Assembly: GCA_025351025.1 (NCBI GenBank)
Contig: JANXWR010000591.1
Coordinates: 1 to 33,511 of the forward strand
DNA length: 33,511 nucleotides
Source of the DNA: Burkholderiales bacterium
GTDB taxonomy: Bacteria; Pseudomonadota; Gammaproteobacteria; Burkholderiales; Burkholderiaceae_C
Direction: 5' to 3'
Under the pieces are notes generated by a model that worked only from the letters and a program-made list of their open reading frames with translations, had not been told where the DNA came from and made no database searches. The position numbers were made by a program, and so were the translations under genes. The first letter of the stretch is position 1, and every line of letters begins with the position of its first letter. This document shows, in pieces, positions 16,090 to 24,492 of this stretch.

Positions 16090-16578
16090 ATGACACCCGA
16101 CTCGACGACGACCTCGATCCGCTTCGCGACGCGCGCCGACGCTGGCGTGATCGCCGAGATGTCGCGCGACCTGATCGAGCGCGGCCTCGGCTGGAGCTGG
16201 ACCCGCGAGCGCGTGCTGCGCAGCCTGCGCCATCCCGACACCAACGCCGTCGTCGCCGTGCGCGAGGCCGAGCGCGCCGGCTTCGGCATCATGAAATACG
16301 GCGAGGACGAGGCCCACCTGCTGCTGCTCGCGGTGCGACCGTCGATCGCCCGACGCGGCGTCGGCAGCGCGCTGGTCGACTGGCTCGAGCGCTCGGCCCG
16401 TGTCGCCGGCGTCAGCCGCATCTCGCTCGAAGCGCGCTTCGGCAACGTCGCGGCGCGCAACTTCTACGCACGGCTCGGCTATGTCCAGTCGCAGCTGCTG
16501 CCGGGCTACTACGGCGGCCGCGAGGCGAGCGTACGCATGGCGAAGAACCTGAGCGACGAACGAAAGGGATCAGGATGA
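16090..16578 (+). CDS. GNAT family N-acetyltransferase
   Basis: LLLLAVRPSIARRGVGSALVDWLERSARVAGVSRISLEARFGNVAARNFYARLGY; RimI-like motif A/B. Confidence 0.9.
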   Translation: MTPDSTTTSIRFATRADAGVIAEMSRDLIERGLGWSWTRERVLRSLRHPDTNAVVAVREAERAGFGIMKYGEDEAHLLLLAVRPSIARRGVGSALVDWLERSARVAGVSRISLEARFGNVAARNFYARLGYVQSQLLPGYYGGREASVRMAKNLSDERKGSG

Positions 16579-17150
16579 ACAAAGGCGTCTTCGGACTGAC
16601 TGCGCTGGCGCTCGCTGCCGGTCTGGTGCAAGCGCAAACCGCAGCGGTGTCGGCCGACACGACCGCTCTGCCGCTGGCCGCCAAGCGCATCGCGGCGAGC
16701 GCCGACGAGTGCATCGTGTGGCGGCGCGAGCGCAGCTTTTCGCGGAGCGTCGAGATGCACGATCTGCCGGCCTTCGAATCGCACCTGCACGCGGGCGCGA
16801 TCTTCGACGCCGGGTCTCCGGAGGTCGCCCGCGGCAAGGCCGAGGTGGTCGAGAGCTGGGCCGGCCTCGTCGAGGGCAAGCGCACCGTGCTGCGCTGGCG
16901 GCCGGGCATCGTCAACATCGGCGGCGACCCGGCGATCGCGGTATCGCGCGGGCCGTGGATCCTGCAGTCGATGCGCGACGGCGCGAGCTCGACCAGCGTC
17001 GGCTTTTACCAGACGGTGTGGCTGCGCGATGCGAAGGACGGCAGCTGGCGCGTTCTCTTCGACGCCGGCGCCTCGACGCCGCTGAAGGTGGCCGACCGGG
17101 CGGCGGCCGACGCCTGGGTAGCCGAGCAGCCGATGAACGATTGCGCCTGA
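16575..17150 (+). CDS. Secreted NTF2/SnoaL-like (DUF4440-type) protein
   Basis: ATG at 16575 overlaps GNAT stop; signal peptide MNKGVFGLTALALAAGLVQAQ; DLPAFESHLHAGAIFDAG...GFYQTVWLRDAKDGSWRVLFDAG. Confidence 0.75.
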   Translation: MNKGVFGLTALALAAGLVQAQTAAVSADTTALPLAAKRIAASADECIVWRRERSFSRSVEMHDLPAFESHLHAGAIFDAGSPEVARGKAEVVESWAGLVEGKRTVLRWRPGIVNIGGDPAIAVSRGPWILQSMRDGASSTSVGFYQTVWLRDAKDGSWRVLFDAGASTPLKVADRAAADAWVAEQPMNDCA

Positions 17151-17152
17151 CT

Positions 17153-17224
17153 TGTCATCCTCGGCGTAGCGAAGGATCTCAGGTCTTCGCGAACGCGAGA
17201 CCCTTCGCTTCGCTCAGGGTGACA
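17153..17224. repeat. Inverted dispersed repeat (TGTCATCCT..GCGAAGGATCT family) between convergent genes; candidate bidirectional terminator
   Basis: Left arm TGTCATCCTCGGCGTAGCGAAGGATCTC; right arm AGACCCTTCGCTTCGCTCAGGGTGACA, reverse complement TGTCACCCTGAGCGAAGCGAAGGGTCT. Confidence 0.8.
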
Positions 17225-17244
17225 GGCGCCGGGGCGACGGCAAC

Positions 17245-17637
17245 TCAGGCCCGGAACACACCGCTCTTGTACATGCCGCGGTCGGCGGCACCGTAGATCG
17301 AGTAGAGCGCGGCGCCTTCGCGCGGCAGCAGCACATCCATGGCGCGGTCGAGCGCGGCGGTGGCGCGGGCCAGCGATTCGCGCTGCGCCGCCACCTGGCC
17401 GCTGGCTTGCACGAGCCGGTCGCGCAGGGCGGGCGAGACGGGGCCGTGACGGGCCGCGTCGGCAAAATGGTTGACGGCGCCGGCGAGTGCCTTGTGCAGC
17501 TCGGACGCATGCAGGTCGATGCCGGCGGCGTCGCGCGCCAGCAAGGCATTGCCGAGCTCGGCGAGTCGCAATTCGACCGCGCAAAGACGCTCTTCGAGGT
17601 CGGGCGAAAGCGGCGCCGGACCGGTGTTCCCGGCCAT
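17245..17637 (-). CDS. flgN: Flagellar export chaperone FlgN-like
   Basis: 130 aa helical protein, ATGA overlap with flgM stop; C-terminal LYSIYGAADRGMYKSG. Position-based. Confidence 0.7.
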   Translation of the reverse strand: MAGNTGPAPLSPDLEERLCAVELRLAELGNALLARDAAGIDLHASELHKALAGAVNHFADAARHGPVSPALRDRLVQASGQVAAQRESLARATAALDRAMDVLLPREGAALYSIYGAADRGMYKSGVFRA

Positions 17638-17978
17638 CAGCTCTGCACCTTGCTCAGCAGCTCCTGCGCGTTGGCGATCAGCTTGTCGGCGATCGCCCCC
17701 GGGTTGACCTTGAACGTGCCGTTGGCGATGGCCTGGCTCATGCGCCCCACCTTGTCGGCGTCGAATTCGTTCGAGGTCCCGCCCGAAAGCAGGGTCGCGG
17801 CGGTGCTCGAGAGCGCGACGGTGGCGCTCGGATCGGTTCCCTGGGGGGCTGCCGGAGCAGCACCATGGGTGCCGTGGGCGCCCTGGGCGTGGCCGGCCTT
17901 GCCCACCTCAGCGGCCGCGGCTTGCGAGCCCGGCGCCGGAACGGCGACTGGCTTGTCCGCGGGATTACCGATCTTCAT
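17637..17978 (-). CDS. flgM: Anti-sigma28 factor FlgM
   Basis: MKIGNPADKPV...TVALSSTAATLLSGGTSNEFDADKVGRMSQAIANGTFKVNPGAIADKLIANAQELL. Alternative start 17990. Confidence 0.9.
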   Translation of the reverse strand: MKIGNPADKPVAVPAPGSQAAAAEVGKAGHAQGAHGTHGAAPAAPQGTDPSATVALSSTAATLLSGGTSNEFDADKVGRMSQAIANGTFKVNPGAIADKLIANAQELLSKVQS

Positions 17979-18028
17979 GGTGCTCTCCATCGGCGCCAGC
18001 AGGGGGCGCGCCCATCAACATGGACGGA

Positions 18029-18055
18029 GTATCGGCGTCGCATGGCGCGACTTTA
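18029..18055 (-). promoter_or_regulatory. Sigma28 (FliA)-type promoter for flgM
   Basis: Minus strand TAAAGTCG-CGCCATGCGAC-GCCGATAC; matches TAAAGTTT-N11-GCCGATAA with exact spacing, about 40-50 nt upstream of flgM. Confidence 0.8.
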
Positions 18056-18095
18056 GGGATTTCTGGCGGCGTCGGCCGGACGGCGAGAGCCGCCT

Positions 18096-18881
18096 TCACA
18101 GCGAGACCTCGATGCGCCGGTCGCCGGACGGCATGCCGGTGAGGACGTGGCCGCTCTCGGTGCGCACGCGGGCGGTCTGGCCCTCGACGCCGTTGCTCAG
18201 TGCCTGGGCTTCGCTTTCGAGCGAGAAACCCTCGCCCACGGCGAGGACCTTGACGGTGTCGCCGGCGACGAACCACTGACGGATCTTGAGCTGGCCGGCG
18301 CGCAGCGTCTGGCCGGGCTTCAGGTTTTGCGCCAGAACGCGGCCGACGGCGAGCTTGGGGTCGACCAGGGCAGGCGTGAACTCTTCGGCCAGGTCGACCT
18401 CGGCCTCGGCCAGGTCGGCACCGCTCAAGGTCGCGCCGGCGGCGGCGCCGGCCGGCACGACCAGGGCGCGGCCCCAGACCTTGACGATGACCGGCAGATA
18501 GACGTTCCAGGGCGTCGGCCCTACCTTGCAGCGTAGGCCGATGCGCGCCTTGCCCCAGAGGCGCATGCCGGCCGGAACGTAGGGCTCGATGCTCTGGCAG
18601 GGCGCCAGGTGCAGGCGCGGGTCGAGCTGGCCGACCGTCACCTCCACCCGCGGCGCACCGGCTTCGCCGGCCTTGCCGATGGCCAGGGCGCGCACGCTTT
18701 CGAGCACGGCCGGGTCGAGCGCGGCGCTGGTCTCCTGGGCGTTGGCCGGGGTTGCCGTACCGAACAGGGCGAACCCGACGACGACCGCCCAGGACAGCAG
18801 ACGGGCCAGCCACCAGGCAAATACACGTGAGGCGGCGCGCGCGAAGTGGGCGAAAAGGACGACGGCCAACATGGACCTCAC
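18096..18881 (-). CDS. flgA: Flagellar basal-body P-ring formation chaperone FlgA (GTG 18881 or ATG 18872)
   Basis: 261 aa; signal region; VEVTVGQLDPRLHLAPCQSIEPYVPAGMRLWGKARIGLRC; SLESEAQALSNGVEGQTARVRTESGHVLTGMPSGDRRIEV. Confidence 0.92.
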   Translation of the reverse strand: MRSMLAVVLFAHFARAASRVFAWWLARLLSWAVVVGFALFGTATPANAQETSAALDPAVLESVRALAIGKAGEAGAPRVEVTVGQLDPRLHLAPCQSIEPYVPAGMRLWGKARIGLRCKVGPTPWNVYLPVIVKVWGRALVVPAGAAAGATLSGADLAEAEVDLAEEFTPALVDPKLAVGRVLAQNLKPGQTLRAGQLKIRQWFVAGDTVKVLAVGEGFSLESEAQALSNGVEGQTARVRTESGHVLTGMPSGDRRIEVSL

Positions 18882-19034
18882 TCTAAGGATGCAGTGCAGG
18901 GCACGAGGCCCGGATATGGCCGCGAAACCAGGGCCTGTTCGCGCCTATGTCGGCCCGGGCCCTCAAGACAATGGCCGCACGTCGTCGCCTGTCCGGGCCC
19001 TTGCCCGAGCTGCGGCGGCGAAAGCGAGGCCACG

Positions 19035-19451
19035 ATGCTCAACCGAACCACAGACGCGCTCGACTTCCAGGCCCAGGCACTGACGCTGCGCTCGGAGCGG
19101 CAGCGCCTGATCGCGAGCAACATCGCCAACGCCGACACGCCGGGCTACCAGGCCCGTGACATGGATTTCGCCAAGACCCTGCTCGCCGCGACGGCTGGCC
19201 TGGCAGGAGCGCAGAGCGTCGCGACCAGCCACCCCGGACATATCGGCAGCGCCAGCCCGGGCTTGAGCGGCGGCAGCGTCGGCGCCGACCTGCTCTACGC
19301 GACACCGAGCCAGACCAACCTCGACCGCAACACCGTCGACATGGACCGCGAGCGGGCCAGCTTCGCCGACAACGCGATCAAGTACGAAGCCACGCTTCGC
19401 TTCATCAATCAGTCGGTGCGGACGCAGTTGTCCGCGATCACCGGCCAATAA
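19035..19451 (+). CDS. flgB: Flagellar basal-body rod protein FlgB
   Basis: MLNRTTDALDFQAQALTLRSERQRLIASNIANADTPGYQARDMDF. Confidence 0.95.
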   Translation: MLNRTTDALDFQAQALTLRSERQRLIASNIANADTPGYQARDMDFAKTLLAATAGLAGAQSVATSHPGHIGSASPGLSGGSVGADLLYATPSQTNLDRNTVDMDRERASFADNAIKYEATLRFINQSVRTQLSAITGQ

Positions 19452-19465
19452 GAAGGAGTGTCGCG

Positions 19466-19885
19466 ATGAGCATGCTTAGTATCTTCAACGTCGCGGGCAG
19501 CGCCGCGAGCGCGCAAAGCCAGCGGCTCAACGTCGTCGCCTCCAACCTGGCCAACGCCGACACCGTGGCCGGCCCCGACGGCACGGCCTACAAGGCGCGC
19601 CAGGTCACCTTCCAGACGCAGCTGATGGGGGACGGCGGCAACGACCCGACGGCGGCGGGCGTGCGCGTCAGCACCGTCAGCGAGGACCAGACGGCGGGCC
19701 GGCGCGTGCACGATCCCAAGCATCCGAGCGCCGACGCCGACGGCTACGTGACCTACAGCAACGTCAACGCGATCGAGGAGATGGTCAACATGATCTCGGC
19801 CTCGCGTTCGTACCAGAACAACCTCGAGGTAATGAACACGGCGAAGACGCTGCTGCTCAAGACCATCCAGCTCGGCCAGAGCTGA
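19466..19885 (+). CDS. flgC: Flagellar basal-body rod protein FlgC
   Basis: MSMLSIFNVAGSAASAQSQRLNVVASNLANADTVAGPDGTAYKARQVTF. Confidence 0.96.
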   Translation: MSMLSIFNVAGSAASAQSQRLNVVASNLANADTVAGPDGTAYKARQVTFQTQLMGDGGNDPTAAGVRVSTVSEDQTAGRRVHDPKHPSADADGYVTYSNVNAIEEMVNMISASRSYQNNLEVMNTAKTLLLKTIQLGQS

Positions 19886-19909
19886 ACCTGACCGAAGCGA
19901 GACGACACC

Positions 19910-20569
19910 ATGGCCATCGCTGCAACCAGTTCCACCAGCGACGTCAACGTCGCCTCCTCGCCGGCGACATCGACCGCCGCCGACACGACCATCACCGCCG
20001 ACCGCTTCCTGAAGCTGCTCGTCGCGCAGATGCAGAACCAGGATCCGCTCAACCCGATGGACAACGCCCAGGTGACGAGCCAGATGGCGCAGATCAACAC
20101 CGTCACCGGCATCGATAAGCTCAACACCACGGTCGCCGGCCTGTCGTCGCAGTTCATGCAGCTGCAGGCGGTGCAGGGCGCCTCGCTGGTCGGCCACGAC
20201 GTGATCGTGCCCGGCAACAAGCTCGACATCGACACCGCGACGGCGATCGGCCAGGGCGGCTTTCAGATCGCGACGCCGGCCGACGCGGTCAAGGTCGAGA
20301 TCCTCTCGCCCAGCGGCGCCGTCGTGCAGACGCTCAACCTCGGCGCCCAGGGCGCCGGCATGCACAGCTTCGACTGGCCGGCCGGCACCGCCACCGACAG
20401 CAGCGCGCTCACCTTCCGCGTCACCGCCACCAGCGGCGGTGTGGCGATGGCATCGACCGCGCTGATGCGCGACCGCGTCGACGCGGTCAGCACCGACGGC
20501 GGCACCTTCAACCTCGAGCTCGAGAAGTCGGGCCTCGTTCCCTACAGCTCGGTCAAGGCATTGAACTGA
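19910..20569 (+). CDS. flgD: Flagellar hook capping/assembly protein FlgD
   Basis: DRFLKLLVAQMQNQDPLNPMDNAQVTSQMAQINTVTGIDKLN. Confidence 0.96.
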   Translation: MAIAATSSTSDVNVASSPATSTAADTTITADRFLKLLVAQMQNQDPLNPMDNAQVTSQMAQINTVTGIDKLNTTVAGLSSQFMQLQAVQGASLVGHDVIVPGNKLDIDTATAIGQGGFQIATPADAVKVEILSPSGAVVQTLNLGAQGAGMHSFDWPAGTATDSSALTFRVTATSGGVAMASTALMRDRVDAVSTDGGTFNLELEKSGLVPYSSVKALN

Positions 20570-20638
20570 CCGGTTTCCGATTGCCGTAGCCACTTCGTCG
20601 CGGCCCAGCGCTGCGACTCTTTCGAAAGCGACATCGCC

Positions 20639-21898
20639 ATGAGCTTCCAGCAAGGTCTTTCCGGTCTCAACGCCTCGAGCAAGAGCCTCGAGGTCATCGG
20701 CAACAACATCGCCAACGCCAACACCTACGGCGCCAAGGTCTCGCGCGCGGAGTTCGCCGACGTCTATGCGAACGCCATCGGTGGCACCGCCAACGCGATC
20801 GGCATCGGCACGACGATCGGTGCGGTGGCGCAGCAGTTCACGCAGGGCAACATCACGAGCACCGACAACCCGCTCGACGTCGCCATCAACGGCGGCGGCT
20901 TCTTCGAGCTGAAGGGCGCCTCAGGCGCGATCTCGTATTCGCGCAACGGCCAGTTCAAGGTCGACAACAGCGGCTTCATCGTCAACAACCAGGGCGGCAA
21001 GCTGATGGGCTACCCGGCCGACGCCACCGGCGTGATCATCCCCGGCACCGCCGGCCCGCTGCTCATGCCGACCGCCGGCATCAAGCCCGCGGTCACCGCC
21101 AACATCTCGATGGAGATGAACCTCGACTCGCGGTCCGCCGTCACCTTGCCGGCGGCCGGCGCGCCGATCAATTTCGCCGATCCCTCGACCTACAACAACG
21201 CGACCTCGCAGACGGTGTACGACGCCAAGGGAGAGGACGTGGCGCTGACCTACTACTTCCAGAAGGCCGGCACCGACACCTGGAACGTCTATGTCGCCGC
21301 CAACGGCGTGCCGCTGGCGACGGCGGGCGGCAACCCGGCGCCGTCGACGACGATCACCTTTCCCACCAATGGCGGCACGCCGACGGCGCCGGTCGGTGCC
21401 GTCACGCTGAACATTCCCGCCGTGCCCATGGCGAACGGCGGGACCACCGTGGCGATCCCCGGCGTGGCCCTCAGCCTGAGCGGCGCAACCCAGTACGGCT
21501 CGCAGTTCGGCGTCACCGCGCTGACCCAGGACGGTTACGCGCCTGGCCAGTTCATCGGCGCGCAGATCGATGGCAACGGCGTCATCAGCGCCCGCTACTC
21601 GAACGGCCAGACCAAGCCGGCCGGCCAGCTCGAGCTCGCCACCTTTCGCGATCCGCAGGGCCTGCAGCCGATGGGCGGCAACGCCTGGGTGCAAAGCGCT
21701 GCGTCGGGTGGCCCGGTGGTCGGCGTGCCGGGCTCCGGCAACCTCGGCGTGCTGCAAGCCGGCGCGCTCGAGGAGTCGAACGTCGACCTGACGTCCGAGC
21801 TGGTCAACATGATCACCGCGCAGCGCAGCTACCAGGCCAACGCACAGACGATCAAGACGCAGGACCAGATCCTGCAAACGATCGTCAACCTCCGTTGA
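20639..21898 (+). CDS. flgE: Flagellar hook protein FlgE
   Basis: MSFQQGLSGLNASSKSLEVIGNNIANANTYGAKVSRAEFADVYA...LEESNVDLTSELVNMITAQRSYQANAQTIKTQDQILQTIVNLR. Confidence 0.96.
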   Translation: MSFQQGLSGLNASSKSLEVIGNNIANANTYGAKVSRAEFADVYANAIGGTANAIGIGTTIGAVAQQFTQGNITSTDNPLDVAINGGGFFELKGASGAISYSRNGQFKVDNSGFIVNNQGGKLMGYPADATGVIIPGTAGPLLMPTAGIKPAVTANISMEMNLDSRSAVTLPAAGAPINFADPSTYNNATSQTVYDAKGEDVALTYYFQKAGTDTWNVYVAANGVPLATAGGNPAPSTTITFPTNGGTPTAPVGAVTLNIPAVPMANGGTTVAIPGVALSLSGATQYGSQFGVTALTQDGYAPGQFIGAQIDGNGVISARYSNGQTKPAGQLELATFRDPQGLQPMGGNAWVQSAASGGPVVGVPGSGNLGVLQAGALEESNVDLTSELVNMITAQRSYQANAQTIKTQDQILQTIVNLR

Positions 21899-21911
21899 TC
21901 GAACTCGAGCC

Positions 21912-21940
21912 CTGTCATCCTGAGCAGAGCGAAGGATCTC
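21912..21940 (+). repeat. Half-copy of the TGTCATCCTGAGC..GCGAAGGATCTC repeat immediately upstream of flgF
   Basis: CTGTCATCCTGAGCAGAGCGAAGGATCTC, next base C then ATG at 21942; matches the left arm at 17153-17180. Confidence 0.8.
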
Positions 21941-21941
21941 C

Positions 21942-22667
21942 ATGGACCGGATGATCTATCTGTCGATGTCGGGCGCGAAGGCGACCATGCAGCGGCAGGA
22001 GACGCTGGCCAACAACCTCGCCAACGTCTCGACGGTCGGCTTTCGCGCCGAGCTCGCAGCGTTTCGCGCCGTGCCGGTACAGGGCAGCGGCGCCAGCACG
22101 CGTGTCTACGCGCTCGAGTCGACCCCCGGCTACGACGCGACGCCGGGGCAGGTCTCGGCCACCGGCCGAAACCTCGACGTGGCGATGAAAGGCGGCGCCT
22201 GGCTCGCGGTGCAAGGCCTCGACGGCACCGAGGCCTACACGCGCGGCGGCTCGCTCGACGTCAACGCCGAGGGCAACCTCGTCACCACCTCGGGGCTGAC
22301 GGTGCTCGGCGACGGCGGCCCGATCGCCGTGCCGCCCGACAACGCCATCAGCATCGCGCCGGACGGCACGGTGAGCGCCACCGCCGCCAACGGCCGCAGC
22401 ACCTCGATCGGCAGGCTGAAGCTGGTCACGCCCGAAGGCCCGCTGACGCGCGGCACCGACGGCCTGTTTCGCGGCACCGACGGCGACCTCTCCGCCGATG
22501 CCACCGCACGAGTGCAGGACGGCGCGCTCGAAGGCTCCAACGTCAGCGCGGTCGAGACCATGGTCGCGATGATTTCCGCGGCGCGCCAGTTCGAGGCGCA
22601 GATGAAGTCGCTCTCGACCGCCGAGGGCAACGACAAGACGGCTCAACAACTGCTCGCCGTGAGCTGA
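21942..22667 (+). CDS. flgF: Flagellar basal-body rod protein FlgF
   Basis: MDRMIYLSMSGAKATMQRQETLANNLANVSTVGFRAELAAFRAVPV ... LEGSNVSAVETMVAMISAARQFEAQMK. Confidence 0.95.
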   Translation: MDRMIYLSMSGAKATMQRQETLANNLANVSTVGFRAELAAFRAVPVQGSGASTRVYALESTPGYDATPGQVSATGRNLDVAMKGGAWLAVQGLDGTEAYTRGGSLDVNAEGNLVTTSGLTVLGDGGPIAVPPDNAISIAPDGTVSATAANGRSTSIGRLKLVTPEGPLTRGTDGLFRGTDGDLSADATARVQDGALEGSNVSAVETMVAMISAARQFEAQMKSLSTAEGNDKTAQQLLAVS

Positions 22668-22677
22668 CCGGCCTCGG

Positions 22678-23137
22678 CTATGAAGGCCGCCGGGCACGCT
22701 GCCTGGCCGACACCGGCTTGATGAGGGTCACGCGTCGGCGCGACAAGAAATGCCGACTTGTGCGGAGCCACCGCCTGCGCAATGAGCGCCTCGACTTCAG
22801 CCGTGTCGATGTCCGACGCGCTCTCGAGCCGGATGCTTCGGACCTGCGTGCCCTGACCTTCGAGCAGACCGCCCGGGTCGTGCAAGTCCACGCCACGCAG
22901 AAAGAAGAGCGTGACCCATTTCGGGTATCCAGCCACCGAAATGAATGGGTCAAATGCGCGCTCGGTCGGGCTGATGCCGAACAACAGTGCGTTGTAGTTA
23001 TCGAAGACCAGCTCGAAGCCCCGGGGGAACATCGAACGGAGCCGGGTCCGCGCCGCGCGCAACTGCGCCTCGACCGCAGGCGTGTACTTGCCGAGGCAGG
23101 CGTCGATTTGCGACTCGACAAGAGGGTCAGGCGCCAT
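22678..23137 (-). pseudogene. DUF1801-family protein gene with apparent C-terminal frameshift
   Basis: Frame from ATG 23137 reads MAPDPLVESQIDACLGKYTPAVEAQLRAARTRLRSMFPRGFELVFDNYNALLFGISPTERAF..., but the family-like C-terminus VTLIKPVSARQRARRPS* is in the adjacent frame ending at 22678; the original frame runs on to 22643 into flgF. Confidence 0.65.
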
Positions 23138-23199
23138 GACTGAACAATACGTGACGTGGCTTCGGAGCGGGCTTGCCCGGCCCAAGGTTCGACATGAAC

Positions 23200-24417
23200 T
23201 CAGCGCGCTCGCGCCGGCAGCCTCGACAGGGTCGCTACGATGCCGGCCGCGATCACGTTGGCAGCGATGCTGGCGAGTATCGGCACGGTGTAGCTGTGGT
23301 GGAGGTCGAAGGCAAATCCGGCGGTGCTGGGGCCGACCAGCGTGCCGAACGCGACGCTCGTATAGAGGGCGCCGATGATGCCGCTGACGTTGCGGCCGCC
23401 GAAGTAGTCCATGACGAGGGCCGGCAGCACGGCGACGAATCCGCCGTAGAAGACGCCGTAGGCCAACGCGAAGGCAGCGAGCCCCCAGAGGCCGGTCGAC
23501 ATCGCCCAGACGATCAATGACAGCGCCATGCCGGAGAACATTACGCCGAGCGTGAGCTGGCGGCCCATCCGGTCGGCCAGGCCACCGAGCAAGAAGCGCC
23601 CGGCCGTACTGCCGATGCCGATCGCGCCCAGCAGCAGCACCGCAGAGGACTGCGCAATGCCATGGTCGAGCGCGTAGGGCACCAGGTGGACGAACGGAAC
23701 GAACAAGCCGAACGAACAGATCAGGCAGGCGGCGTACAGACCGACGAAGCGACGCGAACGGATCGCGTCGCCGACCGAGAAGCCTTGCGGCGATATCGAG
23801 CGGGCGTCCGCGAGCAGCGGCTCGCCGTCGGCGGCGAGGCCGTGATCGCGCGGATCGCTGTCGAGAAGAAGCGCCATGCCGACGCCGACGACGACGGTGA
23901 TGCAGCCGAGGGCGAGGTAGGCGCCGCGCCACCCGAGATGCTCGATGAAGAGCGATGCCAGGGCTGGCATCGCCAGCGTGCCGACGCCGATTCCGCTGAC
24001 CGCGAGCCCCGACGCGAAGCCGCGCCGCTTGACGAACCATCGCTGCACGGCGCCGATGGCGGGAACGTAGGAACAGCCGATCCCCAGGCCGACGCCGAGA
24101 CCGTAAGCCAGGTAGACCTCGGTCAGGCTGCGCGCCACGCTCGCGGCGGCCAGCCCCGCGCCGACCAGGAGCATGCCGGCGACCGCCAGGGGTCGCGAGC
24201 CCCACCGGTCGGCCAACGGGCCGCTCACGACACCGAGGCCGAAATAGAGAAAGCCGGCGAGCGAGAAAACGAGCGACACCTCGCCGCGCGACGCGGCGAA
24301 GTCACTCTGCAGCGATCCGAGGAAGGCACTGAAGGAGTAGGCGATGCCGAAGCCGACGAAGGTGACGGCGAATGCGGCGGCAACCACCCACCAGCCGCGA
24401 AACACTCGAATACTCAT
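23200..24417 (-). CDS. MFS transporter
   Basis: 405 aa; 12-TM-like; MSIRVFRGWWVVAAAFAVTFVGFGIAYSFSAFLGSLQSDF; PLADRWGSRPL. Confidence 0.92.
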   Translation of the reverse strand: MSIRVFRGWWVVAAAFAVTFVGFGIAYSFSAFLGSLQSDFAASRGEVSLVFSLAGFLYFGLGVVSGPLADRWGSRPLAVAGMLLVGAGLAAASVARSLTEVYLAYGLGVGLGIGCSYVPAIGAVQRWFVKRRGFASGLAVSGIGVGTLAMPALASLFIEHLGWRGAYLALGCITVVVGVGMALLLDSDPRDHGLAADGEPLLADARSISPQGFSVGDAIRSRRFVGLYAACLICSFGLFVPFVHLVPYALDHGIAQSSAVLLLGAIGIGSTAGRFLLGGLADRMGRQLTLGVMFSGMALSLIVWAMSTGLWGLAAFALAYGVFYGGFVAVLPALVMDYFGGRNVSGIIGALYTSVAFGTLVGPSTAGFAFDLHHSYTVPILASIAANVIAAGIVATLSRLPARAR

Positions 24418-24472
24418 CTGCGGATCCTGGCGTGCGGCATGAAGTGGATTCTGAGGCCCGGCGTGCGACGAC

Positions 24473-24492
24473 GATTCATCCTAGAATGAATC
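24473..24492. promoter_or_regulatory. Palindromic operator candidate overlapping -10-like elements between MFS and ArsR genes
   Basis: Perfect inverted repeat GATTCAT-cctaga-ATGAATC ending directly before ATG 24493; contains TAGAAT (+ strand) and TAGGAT (- strand). Confidence 0.55.

Noticed and set aside
14787-16574. 5' part of the 787-aa ORF ending at 17150
   Set aside because: Antisense to dinB and in another frame of GNAT; the real gene starts at ATG 16575 with a signal peptide and GNAT-stop overlap.
18883-19034. Possible sigma54 promoter upstream of flgB (TGGCCGCACGTCGTCGCC)
   Set aside because: Does not preserve the GG-N10-GC core with convincing TGGCAC/TTGCA flanks.
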